From Lineus longissimus (Eukaryota; Nemertea; Pilidiophora; Heteronemertea; Lineidae), in the NCBI RefSeq assembly GCF_910592395.1, contig NC_088308.1, positions 16,569,501-16,633,500 on the forward strand: 64,000 nucleotides of DNA, given 5' to 3'. Below the pieces are notes generated by a model, which searched no databases, was not told the DNA's origin, and was given only the letters and a program-made list of their open reading frames with translations. Position 1 is the stretch's first letter, and every line of letters begins with the position of its first letter. A program made the translations under genes and the position numbers. Below, piece after piece: positions 13,026 through 22,129 of this stretch.

Positions 13026-13277
13026 TTAGTTAAAATACCAAATTAAACTTACAACTCCACCGGCAACAGCAGCTGAAATAAATTTCATGTTTTCATAGGT
13101 GGTGTAATCATTTCCCGAAGGCTTTGCATCATCATCTCAAAAACTATCTTTTTTAATTTCACCACTTAATGTTTTTACAGCTGAAGTTTCCGAAGTTTTT
13201 TCGGGAGGAACGCCAGCCTCCGGTATCCTTTTATCCACTGCTTTCAATTTGTAAGTCTTTACAGATGGACTTTTCAT
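13026..13277 (-). pseudogene. small membrane protein of Maverick, one internal stop
   Basis: Start MKSPSVKTYKLK (13277), hydrophilic first half, then an in-frame TGA at about 13137. The same frame continues to a C-terminal hydrophobic stretch (MKFISAAVAGGVVSLIWYF) and stop at 13026–13028. A single C-terminal transmembrane segment is predicted by eye. It sits between divergent polB and the gene at 13020. Small membrane-active proteins are known in related adintoviruses and Polintons; assigning this one to them is inference. Confidence 0.5.
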
Positions 13278-13289
13278 TAAAGGAGGCGC

Positions 13290-16200
13290 AATGTAATGAC
13301 GGGAAGGAGGCACAATGTAATGACGGGAGGTGTTTTCTGTGGAGTTTAATAGCAGCACATTATGAACCTACTAATCACGATTGTAATTCTAGCTCCTACA
13401 AGAAGTATGAAGGTGAAATCGAAATAGATAATTTGTAATAATAGATGTGCCAAAAATAGAACGAGAAAATAATTTGTTGATCAATATTTTTGGATTGAAA
13501 AACTAGTATGGTAGGTTCCAGCGGAAGCTGTTGCTCCAAAAACATTCTGGATTCCACTTTGGAACCACTCTATCTATTCAAATGTTTTAAAAATGAAAAC
13601 GTACATCGCCATTCTCTATTACCAAGGGCATTACATGCTACTGAAAAATATATCTGTGTTTTTTTCGGAATAATAGTAGTTATAAAAAAATATTTGTGTA
13701 GATGATGGATGAATGCTTTTGATAGGGAAATTACTCTAGTTAATCACAAAAATAAATGTGGGGTTCATGATTAATTTGAAATCAAAATACCGCAGAAGGG
13801 AAGCGCAGCAGCTGATCTAAAATGTGAAAACTACGCGTTTGAAAATAGGGTTCCTTTCATAGTGTATGCCGATTTTGAACCAACCAGGACGCACGTAAGT
13901 GATGCTGATGGCACAAACGTAAGTGATGCCAATGATGCCGGGATCAGAAAAAACTAAGAGATAAAAAACCCAAATAGCCTCTGTGGTTGGATGTAATACA
14001 TTCATTCAGATTATCCAGAACTTTTTGAAAGCACTTTTTTTTCATACTGCGAGGAGGACGTGATTGATTGGGTTTGTGAATGGTTAATGTGTAAGGAAGA
14101 TGAATTTGGGAAATTCTAAATACAGAATTAAAAATGGAATTGACTAGCGAAGATAAAGCAATGTTCGAGTTGGATAAACAAAATGGAAACTGTTATTATT
14201 GTGGTAAAACAGCTAATAAGAACATTGAAACAATGGGGCGCCAGCTCCGGGGAAAAAGACAGCGCCCGATGGTTCGGGATCATGATAATCACGGCGGTAA
14301 GCTCAGAGGTGCAGCCCACAACTTCTGTAACCTCATGGCAAAATACGCTACCTTTGTCCCGATTTTCTTCCACAATCTTAGTCACTGTGACTCTCATCTT
14401 TTCATCAAAACACTGGTTAAAAAAATAACATTGATTAGGAAGAGAAAAGGTAACAGACTTAAACCACTCCCAAAATCAGCAGAGGAATATATTTCTTTTT
14501 AGTTTAGTTGTTTGCAGTTTTTAGATTCATTCAGATTTCTACAATCCGGTTTGGACAATATCACAAAATCAATGGTTGATGATGACTTCAAAATCACCAG
14601 GAAGTTTTATCCAGACAACGAAGATTTCAAATTACTTAGAAAGAAAGGTTCTGTGCCATATTCTTTTTACACCTCACAAGAAAGTCACAATGAAGAAACA
14701 CTAAGAGAAGATATGTTTTTTAACGATTTGAAAAATAAAATGGATCCCCTGAGGTGTATCAAAAAGCAAAAGAGATTTGGGATCACTTCAAAGCAAAACA
14801 AAACCCTAGTTCCTGGGACCATTGAAAGTTAATCGATCTGTACCTAAAATCTGATGTGTTACTTTTAGCAGACCTTTTTGAAAAAATTCAGAGATGTCAA
14901 CTTAAACTATTTTCAAATCGATCCTTGTCATTGTTATTCGGCTCCTTGATTCACTTGGCAAGCAGGGTTGAAATATACAGATATCAATCTGGAATTACTG
15001 ACTGAAGTTGACTCTGCTCTGTTATTCGAAAAAGCAATCATGGGTGGAATTTCTGGGGTGATGGGAACTATGTATTTCAAAGCAGATGATCAACACAAAC
15101 TTCTGTATGTCGATGTAAATAATCTTTATGGTTGGGCTATGATGCAAATGTTGCCTGAGTCTGATTTCAGAGTTTCTGAAGAAATACCCGAAATAACAGA
15201 AGAGAATATATTGAGCATTTCTGAAAATTCTCAGACAGGTTTTTATTTTGAATTCGACCTTGAATACCCAGAAAAAATAAAGTTTAAGTCGGTGAATTTT
15301 CCGTATTTCCCGGAATCGTTATTTATACCCTACGAGGAATTGAGTGATTATCAAAAGGAATTGTTGGGGGGATGAGAAGAGACCTACCGTTGAGAAACTC
15401 GATCTTGACCCAGAACCACAAGGAAAACTACATCGTACATTACAGGATTCTACAATTTTACCTCAAACAAGGAATGGTGTTGAAAAAAATCACAACATAA
15501 TTTAAGTTTTAAACAGAGAAAGTGGTTGGGGAAATATATAGATTTCAACACGAAACAGAGGATGGTGGCCAAAACAGACTTTGAGAAAGACTTAATGAAC
15601 AACGCTTTCCACGGAAACACCTGTGAAAACATAAGGAGCAGGAAGGATGTTGAGTTGGTGACAGATCCTGACATTGCTCTAAGGAAACACCAATCCTAAG
15701 TTCAGCCAATCCTAAGTTCGATTTGGAAGTTATATTCGACGAGGATTTGGTTGCAATTCTGATGAGAAAAACAAGTATGGTGTTCTAGAACTATCTAAAT
15801 TACTAATGTACAAATTCTACTACGAAACTTTACAACCACATTTTGGTGAGAAAAACATAGAGTTGCTCTATCTTGACACTGATAGATTTGTCTTAAAGTT
15901 AAAGATGATGATTTGACAAAGGACCTTACAACTCTTAAGGAACATTTCGACTTCAGTAGTTACCCAAAAGATTATCCATTGTATGACAAAAGTAAAGTAA
16001 AGATAAGTTGGCTGGGGATGAAATAAAGGAATGTATTGCTTTGAAAAGTAAAATGTATGCCAATAAAACTAAGACCTCTGATTGAGTTAAACAAATTTAA
16101 AGGAATAAGTAAACATGTGGTAAAAACTGACAATTCATTTGACGATTACTATACAGTTCGTAGAAAAACATGGCACCATGATATGAGGGTGTTAAGATCT

Positions 16201-16329
16201 GACCAGCACAATATGTTTGTTGAGGAAGTTAATAAGCGCAGTTTAAATCCATTCGACGATAAGATATATATTTTAGACGATGGAATTTCAACGGTTCTAT
16301 ATGGGGTGCCAACTGCTGTATGTTGTTGA
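13290..16329 (+). pseudogene. Maverick/Polinton protein-primed DNA polymerase B, broken
   Basis: Family-B polymerase of the organelle/virus type (DNA_pol_B_2). Landmarks in order on +: CNDGRCFLWSLIAAHYEP near 13300–13370; exonuclease I box VYADFE (about 13864); a CYYC…VRDHDN…GAAHNFCNL zinc/HNH-like region (14194–14330) and exonuclease II box FHNLSHCDSH (about 14370–14400); exonuclease III-like FLDSFRF (14516); motif A region DVNNLYGWAM (15112–15141); motif B region NNAFHGNTCEN (about 15600); motif C YLDTDR (about 15867), where family members have DTDS; and a C-terminal FDDKIYILDDG block ending at 16329. At least six frameshifts or stops separate these. It would replicate the element by protein priming if intact; this copy is dead. 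Confidence 0.9.
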
Positions 16330-16458
16330 GAAGTGAATAGAACGTCTATTTAACAAAAAAATATTTTAAATGCAGCAACAAACAATAAAACTACCAGCGG
16401 AGCTGGCACTACAAACAATAAACCACAAAAATCGAAACAGCAAAAACTGAAATCAAAA

Positions 16459-17133
16459 ATGGGAAAAATAAGAATTATAATTGAGGGAATTATTTCCGCC
16501 GGCAAATCAAAGTCATCTGGGGGTGTGGCAGAGGTATCAAACATGATCACAGTACCAGAGCCGATAAACGAAAGGAGAAATTATAATGGGAAAAAATATG
16601 TACAAGAATCCGAAAAAAATATTCCGAAGATTTTCAGTTGATGGCGCTAGAAACATCTTTTAGAAATAATGATGCCGAATATTCTGAAAAAACAATAATT
16701 TCGGAGAGAAGTATTTTCTCGACATATCATGTCTTTTCACTTTTGAACTGTTGGGAGGGGAATTTAAGACCTAGGCAGTTTAGGTAGTTGGGGAGGATGT
16801 ATTCAGAGTACTATCATAAAATGTGTGATACATGTAAACCCTCAAAGTTTATAATTTTTATCTTAGAAGAGATCAGAAAGTTTATTATGGAAGACTGCTA
16901 GAAAGAAACCATGGGGAGGGAACGAGTTTAGAATCCCCGATCACACCCCAAAAAAAGGTCATCGGTTGACTAACCAAGCACCACTGTCCAATGGATTTAT
17001 AGTTGAATGCGATCAAACTACGTCATTTCCGATCGGGGATTCTAAAGTTTAGCCCATTAAAAATCAGGAATATTTGGCTATCCCTGATATTGTTATTGTT
17101 TTAGATGGGAATGATAGAATAGAAAATGTTTAG
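16459..17133 (+). pseudogene. deoxynucleoside kinase-like gene, broken
   Basis: Starts MGKIRIIIEGIISAGKS, which matches the P-loop region of deoxyribonucleoside kinases (consensus EGxIxxGKS/T). It is followed by VPEPINE (the EPxxxW-type nucleobase-site region, Trp changed or shifted) and NYNGKKYVQ. After a frameshift at about 16634 the next frame gives ALETSF and SERSIFSTYHVF, matching the family's conserved ERS box. A further frame has VYYGRLLERNHGEG, like the Arg-rich LID region. A 116-bp MITE then interrupts it, and the last piece (IPDIVIVLDGNDR) ends at TAG 17131–17133. It follows polB on the same strand by 130 bp. The enzyme makes dNMPs; its presence in a Maverick is unusual. The kinase call rests on P-loop, ERS and LID order. 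Confidence 0.7.
16929..17044. mobile_element. 116-bp MITE inside the kinase pseudogene
   Basis: Terminal inverted repeats TAGAATCCCCGATC (16929–16942) and GATCGGGGATTCTA (17031–17044) are perfect over 14 bp. The kinase reading frame is recognisable on both sides. AGTTTA occurs at the left edge and just outside the right edge and may be the target duplication. Confidence 0.65.
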
Positions 17134-17347
17134 CATTGCACTGCATCATCATTTTGCATGACCGAATCGAAAGGAGCCACAGTTTGATCAAATTCATCCT
17201 CATCTGACCCATCTTCTTCACTCAAATCATTCTCAATACTTTATTGTCATCTTCCCATGATTCTCCAAAGAAATCATTCACTAATTCAGACAAATTAGTG
17301 GAATCATTGGTGTTTAAATTAAGTAAAGTTGCAATTTCTCTGTCCAT
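17130..17347 (-). pseudogene. small acidic protein, one frameshift
   Basis: Starts MDREIATLLNLNTNDS at 17347 and runs through LSELVNDFFGESWEDDN. After one frameshift it continues as an Asp/Glu-rich tail (SEEDGSDEDEFDQ) to a TAA at 17130–17132. Its stop overlaps the stop of the kinase pseudogene on the opposite strand, so the two are convergent with no spacer, as in compact virus-like elements. It could instead be the N-terminus of a DNA-transposon protein. The family was not recognised. Confidence 0.4.
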
Positions 17348-17379
17348 GTTGAAAAACGGAAGTGGATGAAAATTTCGAG

Positions 17380-17525
17380 CTGGGCATGCGCGAAGTGATT
17401 TTGACCAATTAGAAGCGGCCTTTCAGCCTGATCCTAGCAACAAAGCCTTTTTGTTTACTAAAGTGGAGGTTGTATTACGGCCTCTCATTGGTTTATGTGG
17501 GTAATGACGTATATCATAATTAAAT
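17380..17525 (-). promoter_or_regulatory. possible promoter with CCAAT, NRF1-like and CRE-like boxes
   Basis: Upstream of the minus-strand acidic ORF lie GGCATGCGCGAA (part of an NRF1 site), GACCAATTAG and CTCATTGGTT (CCAAT boxes in both orientations) and AATGACGTATA (CRE-like). Their clustering within 150 bp suggests a promoter, possibly bidirectional. This is inferred from motifs only. Confidence 0.3.
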
Positions 17526-18790
17526 ACGCACCTCAAGGGAATCTCAAGCTTTCTATTGATATCAAACATGGTGGGGGGGAGGTATCCCTGTCTGCCGTGT
17601 GGCAGCAGATGGTTTTATAGGTTGTTTTTTCAACATTTCAAGACCCTTTTCTTGTGGATTTAGCAGCACCCTCTCAATAAAAGCATGTTTTGAAGCATTT
17701 TAGGTAGGAATTTCACAAAAAAATTACTGGGAAGTGATCTTTAGAGATTTTTCTTGTGTTTGAATCAAAAATCTAAAAATAGATGATTTTCATATGAAGA
17801 ATGCATTTGGGCCTATTGCTTAAAATACGGCCGTGCGACTTCCGATCGGTTTTGTGCTGGAGGGTCACAGTTTTGGTCTGTGTTGTTGTTAATAAATACC
17901 AGTGTACCAGACCATGAAGACTTTACAGTTTGTAGTAAAGTATGTAAAGTATAAGGATAATGCATGCTAGGTTATTTCGGTTTTGTATTGGAAATATGGC
18001 AACTTTAATTGGGAAAAACACTTGTGTTTTTCCCTAATTGATAGATTTTGGCCTTTTTGCTACAATAGTCGTAGATATCGTAGATTGCATTATCCTTATA
18101 CTGCTATAGGTCTAACTCAAAATTTGCAAAAGTGGAGTTAGACCAGTATTGCCCTGAGGGGCTCAATTACCCTCACTTGCTGGCTAAATCTGAACGCTGA
18201 GAACCCTACATGTAAGCTCAAGCTACAAAAAAACCTTTTATCCTTAGTTAATTAAGACTGATTAGCCCCTGATCTCACGGTGTGAAACCGTTTTCCCGAT
18301 TCGTCTTTGTGTCGATATTTCATTGAAAGGCTCCTACAACACTGTTTTTCCAACTTAATTGAATAACTTTTTCGTTTGCAAGCACAGGCCAGCTCGGCGA
18401 ACTGCATGGAAGGCCTGTCGGATTCTCAGCAATCCTTGGAATTCATTCGCCAGGGTGATTCAGGGGTTATTCACCGTGACAAGGGACTATCGATAATTTA
18501 GCTTTTGACAAATGTTTAAAGACAATACAGTTTTTTATGATGCTCTACACTACACATAGAGTCACAAAGCGCACATAACCCCAAAGCCCATTGACATTAT
18601 ACCTAAAGACAATTAAGACCTCATGCCATATCAGCTCAGCGTCTAGTATATCATATTACATGTACCCCTGAAATAAAATTGCATAAGGTAATTAGATTTT
18701 AAATGAAACGGCGAGGGGCCATTGTGCTCAACGTATAGATATTTGGTGGTTAGGAATTCATTCTGGTTAAGAAACATTCTACATGTATAG
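17526..18790. other. no gene recognised; one fold-back repeat
   Basis: No coding signal. ATAAGGATAATGCA (17951–17964) is mirrored by TGCATTATCCTTAT (18086–18099), and between them lies a hairpin AATTGGGAAAAACAC…GTGTTTTTCCCTAATT (18007–18039). Together they form a small fold-back, probably a MITE. Confidence 0.5.
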
Positions 18791-18837
18791 TATATAGGTC
18801 AAGCCAAAGTCGGTATGACATGTGGTGTATCGTTGCT

Positions 18838-19427
18838 TGGAGTACCTACCGCAAAAATATCATCGAAAACAAGTCACTAATAAGCGAGATATTGCACTTT
18901 TTCCCTTTTTTAGTTTTGGCCTCCTCGGGGCCAAGTCGAGAATCAGATCAGATCGAAATTCGGTGTCCGAGGTTATATGACGTAGGGAGTCATGTGTACC
19001 AAATTTTAAGTTCATAGCTTTTGCGGTTAAGAAACGTGCCATAGTCACACTCAAGCGACCAATTTACGCAATTTGACCTCTGTGACCTTGAAAAGTAGGT
19101 CAAAACGAAAACCCGTAAGCTATGTGATGTTTCCTTCCTGGGAAAACCTACCATAAAACTTTTATCGAAACCGAGTCACTTATAAGAGAGATATCATACT
19201 TTTTAGGTTTCCACTTCTGGCCCCCTGAAGGCCAAGTTAAGAATCAGATCGGACCGAAATTCGGTGTCAGAGGTTAAATGAAATAGGCAGTCATGTGTAC
19301 TAAATTTCAAGTTCATAGCTTTAGCGGTTAAGAAACGTGCCATATGTACAGTCAAACGGCCAATTCACACCGTTCGACCTCTGCGGCCCTGAAAATTGGA
19401 TCAAATCAAAAACCCGTAGGATGTTTG
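18838..19427 (+). repeat. two tandem copies of a ~297-bp unit
   Basis: Copy 1 starts near 18841 and copy 2 near 19141. Shared blocks include AATCAGATC, CGAAATTCGGTGTC, GTCATGTGTAC, AAGTTCATAGCTTT and GCGGTTAAGAAACGTGCCATA at matching spacing. They are diverged by substitutions and small indels. This looks like a dispersed satellite-type repeat. Confidence 0.8.
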
Positions 19428-19865
19428 AACATTGTTTCCCCTCCCTTGTAGTTGTGTTAGGAGTTACAAAATACAATTATTTTCACAATCTGGTGACTTT
19501 ATTGGTTAAAAACAGTCTTCGACAACTTTCGCGAACATTCAGATTACACAATTACAGGAAATTTGGACAAAACATACAGTGACATTGAAGGATATATAGA
19601 CTGATTATACATCAACAGAAAGAGCTTGGATAGCTGATTACAATGGTGTAAAGTTTTATTGGATAAGGAGAGCAGAATTTTTTTAAAGATTTGTTGAATG
19701 TCAGCACTTTTTCAGAAAATCGCCCGGGAATAACTGACTGCGCAGGAAAAAGGCACCCGGGCCTGAAAGAGTTACAATGGTACAGATGGCACAAAAAACG
19801 CCAATCTGTCAACCTTTAACGTGATATGAAAAACTGAAAAATATGTTCGATTAACACAACTGCTT

Positions 19866-19935
19866 CATGGCATAGTGGGTTAGACGGCAAGGAACAAGTA
19901 GCGAAGATTCCGAGTTCGAACCCGCTCGAGAATAT
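19866..19935 (+). mobile_element. tRNA-like sequence, possible SINE head
   Basis: GCATAGTGGGTTAGACGG resembles a pol III A box and CCGAGTTCGAACCCGC a B box, about 30 bp apart. The acceptor stem is not convincing, so a tRNA-derived SINE or tRNA pseudogene is more likely than a working tRNA. Confidence 0.35.
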
Positions 19936-21260
19936 TTTTCATTTTTTCTTTACGCGAGAGCGTCTCTGTGACCTGTCACGTCAATGAACTTGTTGTTTGT
20001 GCAGTCAAGTGAGACAAGTCGCTGTGTGTTTATCATGTTTCAAGGGCAGTTTTTCGTTTGGTGGTCGGGCGTTTGTGTTTTCTTTTTTGGCCGTTAGGGT
20101 TTTTATGCATGCATGTCAGCTTTCATGTTTGCTTCTCTGGCAATGCACACGATACAAGACCAACATTGAATATGCATATGTTGGAGGATCCAGACCTATC
20201 AATAGACGCGAGTATGTTTTAACTTTCAAGTACGAAAGGCCCAGATGCCCAGAAGGCTCATCTGAAATTCGAAATCTGGAATCCGAAATCCAAAGTTCCC
20301 AATCCAAAATTCGAAATCTGCAATCCAATATCAACCAATCGGAGGAAAGCTTACAAAAGAGGTGTAGCGGACATAGCTCAGTGTTCATATTGGACCAGTG
20401 GCACTTCACCAGTGAGCAGCTGTATTGACAATGTTGTATCGAAGCACTGTACTAGCGAATCTACCATGCGCAGCAAAAAATCTCCCTTTTTGTTCTATCC
20501 TGTAAATACTTCGTGCCGAATCGATCCATGGTCTTCTTTTATACATTGTACTTATACAATCGATACAGCGTCACTTTTTACACTTTATTGTGGCAATACA
20601 TGTATGTTTCATCGTTTCTGACGAATCAATATCAATAGCAGGACACAAACGCTGCATCGGGAAAAACGGAATACAAAGAGCTTCGAATGACAAAATACAG
20701 AGTAGATGTCTTTATCGAGGTTGGTTTTTCAAAAGTTCTCTGATTGCTTGGTATTTGCTTTTTTTTGGGGGGGGGGGGGGGTTCATGGATGTATCCCAAG
20801 GAAAGATGTTCCGGGACTTCACAACACGCTATAAAATGTGATCTATGCTTGCAAGACTGTTTTCTTTTACCAGTGCCGAAGGACTCGCGAAATCATATGA
20901 TCGAGGCCGTGTACGAATTTCAGCGTTTGCAAACAAATATAATGGACACCTAGTACTAGGATTCTCGGTTTACATTAGCCAGGAATGTCAGTTTCTTGAA
21001 AGCCACGCCGTTTCAAAGTAATGAGATTCAGGATTCGCTTCTAGTGTTTCCGTGCCTTTCCTTTTCAACTACTAAGTACTAGCATGTGTTCTGCTCATTT
21101 GGAAGTCGCACCTGGGTCTGGTATACTCTTCTTTCAGTTATTGCCAAAACGTTTGTAACGTATTAGATTTCACACGATATGTTCATATAAGAAATCCTTA
21201 GACTAATCATAGACTGGAATTTTGCCAGAAATTCGACTCCGAATTTACCAATGAAAGAAA
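19936..21260. other. no gene recognised
   Basis: A frame at 19997–20428 has a coiled-coil-like segment, but it comes from a short AATCTG/AATCC-type minisatellite at about 20262–20335. A poly-G run lies at 20766–20780. Nothing else was recognised. Confidence 0.45.
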
Positions 21261-21512
21261 ATGGCTGCAACTGCGCTTGTACGAGTAATTATGTTCGTGC
21301 TGACATACAGCGGATACGTTGATGAACCTCAATCCGGAATCCGGAGGGCTGATTCTGTCCTCAAGTGTGGGCTAACATGCACGATTGCTCAGGAGTGCAA
21401 GGCCTTCTCCATGATAGGTCATGTCTGCCACTTGGTTTTCCCATCAAACAAAGCAACATGGAATTGTCGCCGGAGGAAAACTGGTGTAAAATACCCGTAT
21501 TGGGTGATACAG
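21261..21512 (+). CDS. first exon of a secreted PAN/apple-like protein
   Basis: ATG at 21261 opens a hydrophobic signal peptide (MAATALVRVIMFVLTYSG). Then comes a Cys-rich stretch with the order KC, TC, QEC, HVC, NC and the phrase SVLKCGLTCTIAQECKAFSM, which has the C-x3-C-x5-C-xxF look of PAN/apple modules. The frame stays open to a good donor, CAG|GTAATA at 21512/21513, at codon boundary 84. No second exon could be fixed with confidence. PAN modules bind proteins or glycans outside cells. It may be a fragment of a larger gene or a single isolated exon. Confidence 0.45.
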
Positions 21513-22129
21513 GTAATACCGCTTTTTCATTTCAGAAGTTTGTATTTCCAAATTTGCCTACTAGATTTCAGAACCCAAATATAAAACATGACTGTATAGC
21601 AATATGTTTTCATTCGGGTTATGATCAATATGATTTCATTCGGGCCATTGTTGGGGTAGTTCCTGAAAGATGACTTGATAAAGAAGACTAAGAATTGGGA
21701 ACTTCAGGAAGGCCGAAAGCCGAATTTCCAAACTCATGCTGTTATCAAAATATAACAGTGCTGATAGTAGCAGCATGAGTTTAAAGTATCAAATTATGTA
21801 ATCAAAATCACTGAACTGACTATTAAAAGGAAGTCCTCATTTGGTCCTAAGCACCTTAAAGGACCATTGGTATTATTTTGCTATTTTGCGTAGATATAAT
21901 TGTGGTTTACACGAGAAACACCAAAAGGAAGATCAGTCACTTCTCCGGGGGCTCCAGTCTGGGTGAGTCATGCATATTGCATAACACTACGTGGACAGGG
22001 CTGTCCTTTCATTCGGCCATTTGCTGCTCATTCTATCATTAAGCAACATTTCCAGGTCGTGTTCGACAACTTTTCCCTTAATTTAAACTTCGACATTTCG
22101 ACTTAACGAAGCTGCCTCGTCACTGAGGA

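Larger units (their letters stand above)
5343..15203 (+). repeat. left arm of giant inverted repeat
   Basis: Read on +, this matches the reverse complement of 39590–44789. The order of shared blocks is kept: 5343–5510, 5511–6840, 9592–12124 and about 14808–15203. Spot comparison of translated blocks shows few differences (for example 5 of 98 residues between 10800–11096 and 41016–41312), so the duplication is recent relative to the decay of the Maverick it carries. The arm begins AGACAAATAGATCCC. Left-only segments are 6841–9591 (insertion) and about 12125–14807 (deleted on the right). The inner limit is where similarity ends inside polB. Confidence 0.9.

Noticed and set aside
19866-19935. 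Functional tRNA gene
   Set aside because: A- and B-box-like motifs are present but the acceptor and anticodon stems do not pair convincingly.
19997-20428. 143-codon ORF with a coiled coil
   Set aside because: The heptad-like part is produced by a minisatellite of AATCTG/AATCC units, and the rest has no coding character.
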